NCBI GenBank assembly: GCA_015179125.1
Contig: WHVA01000278.1
Span: 62,001-126,000, forward strand
DNA length: 64,000 bases
From: Gautieria morchelliformis
Taxonomy: Eukaryota; Basidiomycota; Agaricomycetes; Gomphales; Gomphaceae
Reading direction: 5' to 3'
Part shown: one piece after another, positions 10,020 to 23,205 of the stretch
Layout: each line of letters begins with the position of its first letter
How positions within the stretch are numbered: the first letter of the stretch is position 1
Notes under the pieces: model-generated
Database searches by the model: none
The model's input: only the letters and a program-made list of their open reading frames with translations
What the model was told of the DNA's origin: nothing
Position numbers and translations under genes: made by a program

Positions 10020-13000
10020 TATATATTAGGATCATTTAAATATTATAGTTGCGTATATCACAACAGTGGGTGCGTGCATGCATGGAGGCAAGTACGTGTG
10101 GGAGCCTGGAGAGGTGTGTGGGTGTGCACATGCGCCTTACACAGTGAGCGACCTTCACCCCCTCTTCTACAGTGCGTCTTCCTGATGCATGTCATCATGC
10201 GGTGTGGGAGAGGACGGCGCATGGGAGGTTGAGAGGAGTGGAGTGGTGGGGTGACAGGATACGTGCCAGGTGGGTGGGCCCACCCTTCACTGGTTGGATG
10301 AAACACTGTGCTCGCACTGCACGACTGGACAGTGTGAGCTGCATCACCACTGGCTGCCTGCATGTGACATGGGGCAGGGTCTCGCACTGCAGTGTGGTGG
10401 GCGAGGAGATGCGTGGCAGGGGTGGCCACAGGATACTGTGAGTCTGCATGTGTTGCATCAACAGAAGGTGCTGGCAGGGGATCTGAGTTGATGCATGCCA
10501 CGGCCTTCTTGTGTGACACAGCATCGGTACATGCTGCCTGCGTTGGCTGCATATAAGGGGTCGGCTGTGGCAGATGTACGCACCTGCTGCACCTCACAAT
10601 TTCAACACCACAGCTGTACGCACCGATGGGCAGCGCCCGAGCCCTGGGCAGAGACCTCTGTGGTTGCCCTTAAATGTGTGAGTGGGTGCGCATTGATGGC
10701 TGCACGAGAGTTGGCCTCTGCATTGCTGCAGCTCGTCCATCTGCCACGCCGTAGACAGCGTGGATACAGGCCTTGCTGGGTACTCATAAGCCGACGCCTG
10801 GGCTGGGGTCACGTGGGCATGCAGTAGCCGTTCAACAGGGTGATTGTGTTGCAGTCAGAGGTCTTACTACATGGTGTGTGATGAGAGCCTCAGATGAACG
10901 GTACTGCATGGAGATGGGGCTGTCGGCGATGCAGACCATGGTGGTGTCCCCACGCACGTGGTCGCCCTGGACAAGGTCTGGGTGTACCGTGTGGCTATCA
11001 GCGAGCCCTCTGTGTCAGGGAACACCCTGTTTTCCAATTCCGACACCATGCCAAGTTCCGACTCCATTTCCGACTCCGCTTCCGGTTCCGGTTCTGGAAG
11101 AACTTCCACCAGTTCTGTTCGCTTCGCCAATTCCACTCCACTTTCCACCTTCCACTCTCGGAACAGTGTCGGGAGTCAAGCGGCTTGGGTAGTAGGTGGC
11201 ATCAAGGGTCGATCAAGTGTTGTCCCTGGATGCAGAGTGCAGTATAATACAGGCTTGCTGACATTGGGGGTCCTTAGACTTTTCTCTTCAGATTTGCCCT
11301 TGTCAGGTGAGAATCCCTCTCTTGTATACTCAGTTCATTTATACATACTTCAGATTTCCCCTTGTCAGTTGTGTGGTAGTGTGATCTCCACAGCCCGCTA
11401 GGGTTGCCCTTACAGTCTGGCCTGTGTGCCATGTGGATCTCTTGTGGCAACATAGTCTGCAGGTGGTAGCGCAACCTCACGCTGTGTATCTGTGCATGCG
11501 TGAGGGCATGGTCGGGCGACATTGGCCCACAAGGTGCGGGAATTCTGCTGCACCTTTTGCGAGCGGCAGCCGCCTCTGCGTGCAGGTGTGCTCTGTTCAC
11601 AACCTCAGTACATCCCTCTCACCAGCGCATTTGTCTGTCCTGGACCTTGCACATGTTCTGACGTCGTGACGCATGCGGGATGGGGGGTAGGGTCGCAGGG
11701 TCTGTCACTGCCAGTGCTGGTGCTGTAGGGTCCACTAGAGCCCATAGGGTCTGAGGATGGTGGGGTCATCATGGTGCCTTGTGGGTCCATAGGGATGGCG
11801 GCATTGACAGAGAGGGTGGTGGAGGAGGTCAGATGGGAGTGCGAGAGGGAAGACGTGGAGACGTGGCAGAGAGAGCCGAGGGGGCTGCGCGGGTCATGAC
11901 GGGTTGTGCGGTACCTTCACTTCCCCAGTGCGTTCTCACCTCATACATCCTGTCCCTCCTTCTGGTCATCTGGCCCCGACTCCACCTCCTGCCACAGTTC
12001 CATGCCACAGTGTCTGTGCAGCCTTCAGGTGGTTCCATGGGCACAGCATATCCATGCAGGGAGTCACTGATGTGGCGGATCTGGTGCATGTGCAGGCATG
12101 CGGGAGTGTGGTGGCTAGTGCAGGCCTTTGGCTACACCTTGGGGCAGTGTGGTGCAGGATGAGGGTGGGTCATCTTTAGAGTGGGAACAGAAGGACTTCA
12201 AGCGGGTCTGGCAGTGGGAGGGCCATGTGTGTATGTGTGTCGTGGCGGTCTGTGGGTGACAGGGCCACTCGTAGGCATCACTAGCAGCATCCTCACCATG
12301 GAGGATGTTTATAAGTGTCATATATATGTATATATAGCTTAGCTCATCTATATTTCATAAAATATATCACAATTGAGGCAGTTGCCAGCATCTGTAAGAC
12401 ATGCTTAATCCTAGCCCTAAAGTTCTTTCTCACAGTCTGCTGCTCCCCCAGGAAAGGGTGTATACCCCATTGTCTAAACATCAATAGTTACATATCTTTG
12501 TACTATACATGCATATTATTTTAAACATACCTTCTAATCAGATCTATCAACCATATATAATAATATAGTACAGGTATTGTCCATACTTGCTTCTATATTC
12601 TGTGATTGTACATCTAACATGTTTCATATATACTTCTAACGTGTACTCATATAGTCTATACTCGCCTCTACATTCTATCATCATACATGTAACAAGCGTC
12701 ATATATACTTTTAATATATAGTCATCCACATCCTCTCTGAAATTGCTCTGTTATCTGAGCTTTAGCACATACAACCATATTTTTAAAATATCAGAACATT
12801 CAAAAAAATTTAGGATGTCCACAATATACAAGTTGCTCAAAATGATGGACTATGAATTTGGTTAGGGTTGATATTTTAAAAGATATCTAATATATCCTAG
12901 AAGAATGTACATTGTTGTCAATGTGAACATGCTCCCATCACAGGGGGTGTCTTGAGTCATTGACCATCTCCTTCCTTCCACAGCTCTTCTCCTTCTGCGA

Positions 13001-13527
13001 AAGGGCGATTAAAAAGAGTATAGGGGGCTAGGATTGAAGGGTGATGCCATGTGGGAGGTGCGCAGATTTTAGTCAACATCAGATATACATTGGATACAGG
13101 TAGTTCAGAATGAAGATGTAGGGGGTTTGTGGTTTATGGTGTCACATTGGCCTTCAGAGGGCCATGCACCCTACTGCACGTTGTGCAGCAGTTTATAGTG
13201 CCATCCAGAATGGTACACTCTCTCACATTCGGTCATGGCCTCTGCTACAAGGACAGTGGGAGTGGGAACACGAGGAAGAGGGCCTTGAAGATGGCACCAG
13301 TGGCGGCCACTAACACAACATGGAATCCTTCCACATTCTGTCCACGCAATCTCCAGCAAGGCTGCCGGTCTTTGAGGAGGAAGAGGGATGTCACGGAAGC
13401 AACATATGCAACGTGGAAATCCATTGTGTTCAGTACGCCCAGTCCAAACTGTCAGTCTTCAGGGGGTCACTCTGTTCTACTGTAAGGTCGACCCTACCCA
13501 GTGCTCTAGTCTCCCTAGAGCGGCTGC
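10020..13527. other. Long stretch without a recognised gene
   Basis: 10.06-12.3 kb is rich in CA/TG words (gtgtgtgggtgtg, catgcatg) with overlapping frames on both strands and no motif. 12.3-13.1 kb is AT-rich and intergenic in character. A 118-codon plus frame at 13,129-13,485 has no recognisable motif. The sharp change in composition at about 12.3 kb suggests separate insertions, but no terminal repeats were found. Confidence 0.4.
11033..11160. repeat. Degenerate TTCC-rich hexanucleotide tract
   Basis: A run of ttccRNttcc units (ttccgactccattccgac-like, then ttccggttccggttc) forms a low-complexity tract. In one plus frame it reads as serine/aspartate/glycine-rich sequence (SDSISDSASGSGSG), but the frame has no supported gene around it. 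Confidence 0.7.
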
Positions 13528-13650
13528 CTGAGGTAGAGGAGATCCAAAGTAGTATATAATTAGCCAACAGTGAGCAGGTAACTACAAGACAGTGTACCTG
13601 AGGTAGAGGAGATCCAAAGAGAACAGAGTGGGGATCTCCTTACCTCAGCG
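13528..13650. repeat. Short direct repeat plus imperfect inverted copy
   Basis: The motif ctgaggtagaggagatccaa occurs at about 13,528 and again about 71 bp later near 13,599. An imperfect reverse complement (ggatctccttacctcag) follows near 13,633. No larger element was defined around it. Confidence 0.7.
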
Positions 13651-13808
13651 ATGAACTATATAGCTGCTACACCATGACATAAGCAATCCACACAACTGGC
13701 AATGACACAGGAAGCAATAGGGAAGGATGCAACAAGGGAGATGTGAGGAAGAGATGCAAGGAAGGGAAATAAAAGGAAACAGAAGGAAGAATGGGTGGTC
13801 CTCCGACA

Positions 13809-14308
13809 ATCATGGTAAACATAATTTTATGACATCTTGTACTCCCAGGAGGGCTGTAATCTTTGACTGGAAATGAAGATCTTTCAAGGATGAATACATA
13901 TTTCCAACCGCAGGTGTGCAGATTCCTATCACATTATACCCCCTTGCTGGCTCATAACTACAGTCTCCTGTGGTGGTCTTCCTTACTTTTCCTCACTCTG
14001 CGATGTGTCCACCCATGTTAAGATGGTATGTCATACTGAGACTCAGCTCTAAAAGTCAAGCCGAGGTTCAGAACTGAGAGCTTGGCTTCAACTTTGTAGG
14101 TTGCACCCAGTGTTCTGCTCTAATTTCAGGAACAGGGTTCAGCTTTAAGCCGAGGATCAGAATTGATATCAGACAGGAGAGCTTAGTGTATGAGGAGCTA
14201 AGTCAATATCTGAACTGAGGAACTAGCATACAGGATTGGGGGGTTTATATAGTAAAGCAGGATGCAGGGTCAGGGACATCAAGGACCGGAACTAGCAGAC
14301 AAGGGGAA
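13809..14308. repeat. Dispersed 500-bp repeat, copy 1
   Basis: Nearly identical to 23,561-24,064 in the same orientation. Both begin atcatggtaaacataatttta and end gacaagggg. A TATA-like ttatatag lies near the 3' side. No coding frame, LTR-type TG..CA pair with target duplication, or terminal inverted repeat was found. It may be a solo LTR or a non-autonomous element. Confidence 0.85.
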
Positions 14309-14767
14309 CAAAGGGATGAATATATGGGAAACTAACTAAGAAGGGGAATCAGAGGTGATGGACAAGTATGAAGGGAAACCAAGGAAAGCTAAGTGAACAC
14401 AAGGGTTCCCAAGTGAGTACCACAGCTGAGGAATCTGCACACAGTGCACTCACTCATAGCAAAAATGGATGATCAATATTTTCAAGAAGTAATACTAAAT
14501 TACAAACACAGTCAAATTCGAAGAATCATAGCATATATAATGGTTTTTGATGTTATGGGTGGGCAGAGGGTGTAGATAGCCAAATATTCTATGGCAACTA
14601 ATTTCAGAGCACTGTAATAGATTGGTAGATTGGAAAGGTGAGAACAGGATAGTTAATGAAGCCTCTGCATCTTTATTGCTGGGGAGTTGTATTAGAATTG
14701 CAGTTGTGATGCATTAGCTTTCATGCTGTCATCAAACTGTGCCGTTCTTCTGGACTCTACCAAGCCA
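14309..14767. other. Intergenic, no gene seen
   Basis: AT-rich sequence between the dispersed repeat and the 3' end of the membrane-protein gene. No ORF, RNA or repeat was recognised. Confidence 0.5.
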
Positions 14768-16543
14768 TTAACCAGTGCCTGAAGGAGACACTAACTGCTC
14801 ACTGGAGACAATAGGTCCTGCCATTTCTACATCCCCAGGACATCCTGTTGCCCAAGGAAACTCATCCAACTCTATCCCAGCAGGACCAGCCTCTTCATGC
14901 TGGCTTTCCTGAACAGCCACATCAGCCTCCAAGGCCTCAGCACCAGAAGCTTGGCTCAAGGGTGGGTTCCCAAATTCAGCCACTATGGCATTGTGAATAC
15001 TTTGTCTGGCAGCTTCGAAGGTGGAGAATGAAAGAGTAGGTAATGAGGGGCTGTGAAGTTGACTGTGTCTCTCTTGGAGAGTTAGGTGGAAGCGGCAGAT
15101 GATAATTGTTGACAAGCTGTATGTGCATGGTTAGTGCAGTCATGTCTTTCTTCTTAACTTGATGAGAATATACCTGTCCTGAATAAGGCTTAAGATGCCA
15201 GCAAGGCTTGGCTTTATACCATGAAGGAGCTGATATTAGCCATTTTATTATCATGATCAATACCTTACATACCCTTAATGTCTGAATTGTGAGAGAACAC
15301 CAAGTAAACACTGAATCTCAACAGATTTATAAGTAACTGTACCTTTGTTGTGATAGTATCAGCCAAAGTAATTGTAAGCACAAATCTGAATATGAATCAG
15401 ATATATGAAATATCATAGGAACAATATTCCATACCCATATCTGACAAAGCCTTCCGTATATATTAGTGATATGTCCACACATAAAAGCAATATGTTGTAT
15501 ACCCACCTTGGTAAATCACTAGACTAATGAGAGATTTTTTATCCTGAATTTCACCTTTCTGCCAAAGCTTCAAGGTTTCAATTGTGCTCTGAATGGTTAC
15601 CATCACAACTCCTGTGTCAACAAGGATTCCAGCAACGCCACCAATGGTGACCACTGTCAAAGGTATTCAGAGACAGATTGCACATGTCCAGGCCTCTATA
15701 TCTTACACCTGGAGAATTTTTTAGTATAAATCTAGGTAGTAAGTCCTAGTCCATACTGACAAATTCACTGTATTAATTTGTGAACAGTTGTCCAAAACAG
15801 ACTGATACTATCTCCAGTGTAATGAATTTATGTTATTTATGTAATGTCTGGACAGGCACATACCACTTCAATGATAATAGCACCAAGAATAAGCAGCCCA
15901 AGAACACCCAAAACTCTTTGACTCTGAAAGGAGATAGCATAGGTGCGAGCTAGCAGAAGCCCCAAATAGGTAAATCGTGTTAATAATTTTAGTTAATAAA
16001 TACACAGGTATTATCACTCACCCTGTATTCCAATCAGAGTAGAAACACTCAAAGCATCAAGTAGATGAGCTATATTGTTACATTTCCTTCAGACATATGA
16101 GTCTCTAGGTTGTTTCTTCATAAGGAATGAAAGTCATACTAGATACTCATTAAATTCAGTAAGGGTGTTGCGCATGAGAACGGTAGGAATCACCCCAAGG
16201 GACATGTTAGATAAATTGCCATATGTGTCAACAAGAAGCAAACCCAAGGTCATGTAACGAGCGAGTAAATAGAGAATGGTGCCGATTTTGATGGTTTTGC
16301 ACCAAACGTGCGTGATCTCAGATGGTAATGTGAGAAGCGTGTCGAAGACGAGTAGTGCTATGGAACAAGCAATGGAAATTGTGGAATTAGACAGGGGACG
16401 TGTACACATACCAATCGCTGCGAATGTGACGTGGCTGAATGCAAAGCTAGTTCAGGTAAGTTCCTCTTCGTCTCACTTAATGTTGTAAGCACATACTTGT
16501 CTGATAGTATCTGGATAATAGCCGAGGGGTCCACCTGAGCCAT
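14768..16543 (-). CDS. DUF6533-type multi-pass membrane protein
   Basis: Polytopic membrane protein of a family expanded in Agaricomycetes; function unknown. It starts at ATG 16,541-16,543 (MAQVDPSAIIQILSD). The first three exons are well supported: 16,543-16,497, 16,446-16,412, then from 16,357, with introns of 50 and 54 nt. Together they give the DUF6533 signature: helix AFSHVTFAAIALLVFDTLLT, then LPSEITHVW and ILYLLARYMTLGLLLVDTYG. Later exons hold further helices: YAISFQSQRVLGVLGLLILG near 15,865-15,955, and GGVAGILVDTGVVMVTIQST near 15,580-15,650 followed by LKLWQKGEI, the usual loop before the last helices. The last exon (15,115-14,768) is a soluble, acidic tail. Boundaries between about 16,130 and 15,115 are not resolved. 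Confidence 0.7.
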
Positions 16544-19500
16544 GGTACAAGAAAGAAAACTGGGATGCAGACGAGGGACTAAGTTTTGCGTAGCGATGTG
16601 GGGTTGGTGTAGCAGACCGCGGAAGGTGTCTATATAAGATTCTGGGCATGGGTGGCTGCCAGGTCAACAGATATTCATAGCATCTATCAGTGCCGAAACA
16701 TGGCACAATTTTCAAGGCGGAAGGGTCTGATAAACGAACATTGGATGTAAAAGAATTAAGGTTAGCAATACAACGCAGAAGCATCAGATATAGTAGCCGC
16801 TGGAGCGAGTAATTGAGGCTGGGTTTCTCGCCAGGAGTTGGTTATTACATACCATTTGCCTGGCGGAATGGTCGCCAAGATCCATTTAAAACTTCTCGTC
16901 ATGTAGGCATACTTGGCACTCATTGATGACTCACAGTGCCGTGTCAGCGCAACACCACATGAAAAGCAGCTCACTGGTGTATATTAAAATGCCGCTTCTA
17001 CAGTGTGTTGCCTTTGAAGAGAAAGTGAGATGAGATGATATAAGAGATCTAGCCCGGCAAGCTCAACGCCATGCATGTGGCTGTAATTCTATAGCGATGC
17101 TGGATGATCTCGGCAGAGGTATCAGCTCGTGTCAATGTTGTTGGATACTGTATGGGGCCACGCGTCGATTCTCATTTTGGCGACATGTCCTGTGCGACGT
17201 GAGAAGAGGTCGTATGAAGCCATCATCGAATTTCAGATGGAGCACCCTGACATGGTATCCGCGATATTGCGCACTCGGGATATCATCTGTGATGGTGATA
17301 TAGAGCTGTGCTCGGTGGCCAAGAAGCTACTGAGGTTATCTGCGACGTGCTTGCATTTCTGACTTGGTACGATATATTAGTATGAAGACAACGCGACCTA
17401 ACAAGAATATACGGTATTGGACCTCGGACATGCTTTTGGAGTCATCCGCTGTCGTCAATCACAATGTGAGCCCCCTGGGAACACCGATAACAAGCTAACC
17501 TGGCTGGATCCACAGTAAAACAATGTACGCAACATTACCCAGATACACTCCATCGAGTTTCGGAGTATTTGGTTGCATAGCGGTATCGACCGGATACTGG
17601 CGATTCTGAGCGAATGGAGGTTTCGTCGTGCGTGGGCACATCAGAATGTTGGCAGGGGCGAGCGCTAGGCAAACATGCAACACTGACGCCTGAGCCAACA
17701 CGAGCAGCATGACACAGACACAATATATGGACGGCGCTGGTTTCCTTGGGGGGCTCGCAGTGTCAGACCACACGAGTGCACCGCACCGCATGACACACGC
17801 ATCACGCGCGACACGGGGGCGGACGGTCATTCTCGCAGGATTATGATTTATGTGTTAGCGGGATATACGACAGGATAGGCCGAGATGGACGACGGCAAAC
17901 CAACGAGCACAGCACGAGAGGACGCCACGTCACAACAATAAGGGACGGTAACGCGGCAGAACAACGTCGACATCAATATAAAATGTAGTGCTTTGATCCA
18001 GATTCCGTGGCCAAGATCCTGATCGTGATGTCACTGGTCAGTGGGTCGTCTTGTCTGGGTGTCTCCTTTCCACGGGAGCGGGCTCCCACCGCGCTTGACG
18101 CTATTACAGTAAACGTGCGGCACCACCACCACCATCCGGTTCGCGCGCATGCCCCAAACGTATGGCCTCCAAGCCCTTTTCAGATCTCCCCTAATGACGC
18201 TTAACAGGCACCAGATCCTGCACGACAGGACATACGCCCACCTGGGATTTGTGTAGCCGGCGGTCCGGGGAGGAAGCACATGTCCATGTGATGGGTTGCC
18301 CGAGAGGGTGGGGAGGGAGGGGGAGGGAGGAGGTATTCGGAGTGGGATACCCTGTCCTTGTCCATGCGCACTCTGTTCTGTTGCTGGTTGCCAGACTATG
18401 ACGATGTGGGGCACCCTTGGCCAAAGGGAGGAACAGAAACGAATCGTACCCCACCCACCCACCCACCCCCACAAACACCGCAATTCAAGGTCCTTGTCGG
18501 GACGCCAATTCTTGCTCAACGTCCAATCCTTCTCAAACGCTTTCCGCCACAATATGCCGTGCCCCCTCTCCCCCCTCTCCCCCTCTCGTGCGTTGATTCG
18601 CTGTGCGGTATAAGGTATTCGTTCATAGACGCATAGCCAACGTAGACGTGCCTACGTGGTGGCTCAGCTCGAGTCAGCGCTAGGGTCGAATGAGACGCGG
18701 AGGCAGAGAAGGATAGCAAGAGATCTGCTCCGCGGGGTGGAGCTCCAACGTTACGGGGCTTGCGGGAGAGGTGGTGCGGGGGGAGAAAGGCGCTGTCGGG
18801 CATTACATACTTTTCGTAGATACGTCACGTGAGGTCGAGCAACGGCGCGTGCGTTTTCATAAGCATGGAGTGTAGGAGTGTACGCGTAGGGTACAATATC
18901 TGCTCATGAGGCGTGATTTTGGCGTGTCTGGGTATGTATGGTATGGCCCCGTGACGAGGCAGGCATACGTGAATTTCTGTCCGTTTCATGGAAAGATGAA
19001 TGCGTACGCGTGCCTAGAAGGCTGCAGCAGCCCATAGACCGTGTCGGACGGTGCGCACGGCGTATAGTTCATTCGGTAGTGGCCTTAGCCTCGCTACGCG
19101 GTAATCAGGGAGTGCATGGAGGCTACGCGAGCACTGTGGCAGGTGCTATTATTGTTGGTACATTGCACGTGCGATGCCAGACATATCCATTGGACTCGAC
19201 CTGTCCGCCTCCGAGGCGGGGGATGCACGCTCGACGAACGACGGGTGCGCGAGGAACTCCCACTCGACAGGCCTCCCGCACGACACCAACGTGCGTTCCC
19301 CGCAACTCGACGTAGATAATGAAACTTGAGAGCGAGGATGAAGAGTATAACAATAGGCCGAGGGCTGGACGTGGACACACCTTGGATGGGATGGGCGTAC
19401 TATCTCCACCATTGGCCTGCAGGTGGCCAGGCGGGCTTGCGTCGCCCACAGCGGCCACGCATACCATAAACACTGGTGCCTCGTGTATAGGGTCTGACAG

Positions 19501-19649
19501 GGCTGTTGCGATGGTTGGATGTGGATGGGAGTGGTGGCGAGCGCGCTCCAAATGACATGGCATCTCAGTGCAAAGCTCGTTACGTAAGACGCTCTTTCCT
19601 GGCCTGGTAACGATTGCGCTGGGTGCACGTGGCCGGGATCGATCGATAT
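16544..19649. other. Stretch without a recognised gene
   Basis: Short overlapping frames occur on both strands. A plus frame near 17,180-17,360 has protein-like composition (EFQMEHPDMVSAILRTRD) but no family match and no supported exon partners. 17.5-19.6 kb is GC-richer, with pyrimidine and G tracts (for example the ggggaggga runs near 18,310). No RNA genes or transposon ends were found. Confidence 0.4.
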
Positions 19650-20689
19650 TCAGGCTTGGCGCCATCTCCCAGGGCCATATGGCCGACGGATCGGCGCCCT
19701 GGACACACGGGTGCCTGGATACAAAAATACATACGTCGCCGGCTTGCCGGAGGCAGAAATCAGGTCAAGAATGACCTCAGAGCAGTCAACCAACTGGGAT
19801 GGGTCCACTTGAAATAACCCTGACGAATCACGGCGAGCGTAGCCATAGCATCCCTGAAGGCATTGGACATCTTGTCTTGCTCATTGACGATGCTTTGCCA
19901 CGTGCAAGCCGTGCGGGGGTCACGAGTGATGAGGAAGTCGGATTGGAGACGCATCTCGCCCACATTCACCCCAGACCCCAAAGGAAGGGGGGACAAGGCA
20001 TCGCCTGCAAATTCAAATTAGATACAGCGAAGCGTTGAGGAAAAGCTAAACTGACCGGTGTTGTTTGGCATTCCGGGGAACCCAGTACCCTTGAGCAAAA
20101 CCTCGACGAAAATTTGAGTGTCGAAGGTGAAAGGCGTCGAGTCGAAGGGCACAGCCTCGATTGAGGGGTCAACATGATCTGATCTCGCAATGGAGTGGGA
20201 CGCTAGCAAGGCGACCACTTCATCAGGTGAGAAGTTTCCACCATCCTTCATACGGGCGAAGATCTTATCGACCGAGTCCTGGGGTTCAGGAATGAGACCA
20301 TCAGAGGCGGGGGCTCTGGCATTCGGACGTCCGGCCATGAATTCCAACTTGGGACCAAGAGGACAGTTGCCGATAGCAACGGCAGCGGCGAATTGGATGA
20401 GGTCGCCTGCAGAGACCTGGGTGTGGTTGTGGAGGAAGGGCGTAAGCATTTCAACGCTGTCAGAAATCCCGAGGTTTGCCTGGAAATTCGGCCCGACGTT
20501 GGGGAAAATAAGCATGGAACCGTCGACACCTTCACCAGCTGGGAGCCCCTGGTCCTTTAGGGTTGGGCGAGAATGAGATGGCGTCGTCTGAAAGAGAAGA
20601 ATACTAGGGTAAGTAAGCGTACGCCACCGCCGTCTGGGAATGGACCAACGGAAACTGAGACGAACTGTCTCATGAGTGTCCTCACCGCA
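19650..20689 (-). pseudogene. Class II haem peroxidase (MnP-type), 5'-truncated and frameshifted
   Basis: Secreted lignin-modifying peroxidase family. Exons: 20,689-20,650 (CGEDTHETVRLSF), 20,587-20,056 and 20,004 to about 19,650, with introns of 62 and 51 nt. The distal haem Arg and His (RLSFHDAI) are joined by splicing. Exon 2 carries VDGSMLIFPNVGPNF, SAGDLIQFAAAVAIGNCP, the proximal-His motif SHSIARSD and FDTQIFVEVLLKGTGFPG. Exon 3 carries VGEMRLQSDFLITRDPRTAC and LVDCSEV. The Asp six residues after the proximal His matches the Mn ligand of manganese peroxidases. Damage: one extra base near 20,564 shifts the frame just after FHDAISFSP, and a second frame change occurs near 19,793 before LVDCSEV. 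No exon with the signal peptide, the first cysteines or the two N-terminal Mn-binding glutamates was found upstream. Confidence 0.8.
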
Positions 20690-23205
20690 CTGGTGTGAAA
20701 AAAACAATTGATCCGAGGCGTGTGCTCATGTAGGATACTACAAATCATGTAACTAACGAGTGTCCAAGGTCAAGAATCTTAACATGAGCCCGAAGGCAGG
20801 GGTCCTAATCTGGACTACCACCCCTTGAGAAATCAGACGCTGTATCATAAGGAAAATGGGGCAGGGTGTGTTGGAATTATAACAAGCTGGTTACGCGTTG
20901 TTTCCGCTTATGAAATCAAAGGCTTGTGTGCCTTTTGTTCTTGCTTTTTCTTATTGTTCTACCTTCCTTTTTGTTCCTAAAGCATTTATAAGTCTTTACA
21001 CTTTATGTATGTAACTATCCGTTTGCCCCGACGAGCTCACAGGACAAACGCCCCATATACATTGCATCCTTCTTACTCGCCTCTCTCATATCCTAACAGG
21101 GTGTGGATAATCATGCCTCCAAAACGCCAATACTCCCCTCAGCACCCCTTTAAAGCCAAACAGTCCAACCCATAAACCCCATAGTAATCGGCCTTCCACG
21201 GCTTATTTGGGCATGTAATACACATGTGTACTTCAGTTTGTACCCCTCAGCTGTGACACCACCTTGACACCTTTCCTGCACCCCAATGAGTGGCAGCAGC
21301 TGCAGTCTACTCCTGATGTTTCAGCCCAGCCTCCGGCTGTCCATGTGACAAATCATGATAGTGTTACAAAATCAGATTATGCCTATGTCATTATTCCACT
21401 ACCTAATCCCAACACCTCTATCATCTCATGCCATGCACACTCACTCGAGTCACCATAACTGATCGTTCATAACACCCACGTTTATCCCTACACGCATCTA
21501 CACTGTTAGAATAAATGGCATAAATCAATTCCATTATGTTCTATTGGTTTAAGACATAGCTAATGATTCTTCTAGCTGGATAACACTCGACTCAAGATGG
21601 GGTATTGGTCTAGAAACCAATGTGTCGCACCGGCATTGGTGCCTGCCTCAGAAAGCAGGCGCCTGGGCGCCAGGTTAGAAGATAAAATACTACAGGATTT
21701 AGAAGTCCGTATGGAGATCTCGGACATGATGGGAATCACAGAAGATAGACCCATTGATGGACGTGCCAAGTGGATACCTCAGGAGAGAGGTACAGAGGTG
21801 GCAATTGCCTTGCCAAGTGTGCTGTATGCATGCAGCACAAGACACATAAAGATTTATTTTCTATTCAATCCCCCTGACTAGTCCAATGGATTATGAACCA
21901 TTTCTCATGTAGACAGGGTCTTTGTACATCATTCCTAGGTCCCCACTTGGATAGTGATCAGTTGATCACTATCTACAAGCCTATTCCTGCTCCACAGCTG
22001 AATGCAGCCTGTGGAGCATTTCCCCTATCAAAACTCACTATCTCAACCCATTTTCCTACTATTTCGAATCCTAGTAGTTACTAACATTTTAGTATAAGTA
22101 GCTACCACAAAACTGTACAATGGAACCAGTCAATTATAGGTTGCACTCACCAGATAGTCTGCATGTCTGTTTGATCACTGCAGGACTTGTTTCTCAGCAG
22201 TTTTCTCTGTTTCCTCGTCTAGGGTTTACTATTACTGTCTACTCTCTACTACTCCAGAAGCAAGAACTTCGGAGTTCTCGTTCTCTTCTTTGACGACATC
22301 CTCTCATTGATCCTTTGATTTGTCAGAAGGGAAGCAGCTACCCTGCTTAGTCAGCATGCGCATACTGCATACAAGGCAGCCCAAACTCCCTGAGCAATCA
22401 GAACCTCATTCATTCTGATTAATATAATAGAAATCACAACATACACGAGCCCACACATTCCTATGCCAATCATCACATGTACAACCCGTGGAACCAGCCC
22501 TGACCCAAGGCAGAAACCCGAGCCTGAGGGAATCTGATCCATGGAGTGGCACACCGATTGGATCATCACGTATGGACTTTTCTTCCCCCCTTCTCCTTCC
22601 TCACATCCACATTCCATGATCACTTCTGTTTCTGATTGCCAATACATATGAACCACTTGCTATTCGATAGATAGTCACTACTGCAGCAACTGGCACCATA
22701 ACCCCCGAGTCTCACATACACATCCCCCTCACGCCGGTAACCGCTTCTTTTGTCATAGTTCGTTCCACACACCAGTTAAATAGCTGTCCTGTATGTAGTG
22801 GATGACCAGTCAATTAGAACTCATTCATCTTGGAAAGTTATCGAACATCTTACTGCACATACATTGTGTAATCACTGCTCGAGATACACACACACAGTGT
22901 ATACTCGACCTCTCTATCATCTACTGATTCGACCTCTATTCGAAGTCTGAATTATACTACAATCGAAATCCACTGTCAACAAACTCTTAATTTTCCACAG
23001 ATAGTATGGATACCCGGTACTCCAATGCGTTGGTTGGATGGATTAGATAATTGGAGTAGGTGTCCTCATGTTCCTAAAGGGTTGGTTCTGAATTGGAAGG
23101 GATAGTTGAGTATACCACCATTCATATTTGGGGCAGGCAATCAGATGTTATTGGCAATCAGTGTGGTGGAATTTTTTCCAGAGTGTCTAGGGTGTTATCT
23201 CTGGA
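20690..23205. other. Repeat-rich stretch without a recognised gene
   Basis: Contains short ORFs only, the longest being 94 codons at 21,597-21,881 with no recognised motif. The expected first exon of the peroxidase was sought in 20,690-21,060 on the minus strand and not found. Low-complexity and AT-rich sequence dominates 22.0-23.1 kb. Confidence 0.45.

Noticed and set aside
10058..12162. Many overlapping frames of 70-180 codons on both strands
   Set aside because: They are antisense shadows in low-complexity, stop-poor DNA. No domain, splice structure or codon signal supports any of them.
19123..19665. 180-codon minus ORF just downstream of the peroxidase
   Set aside because: Composition is unlike the neighbouring exons, no motif is seen, and the peroxidase stop lies at its upstream edge.
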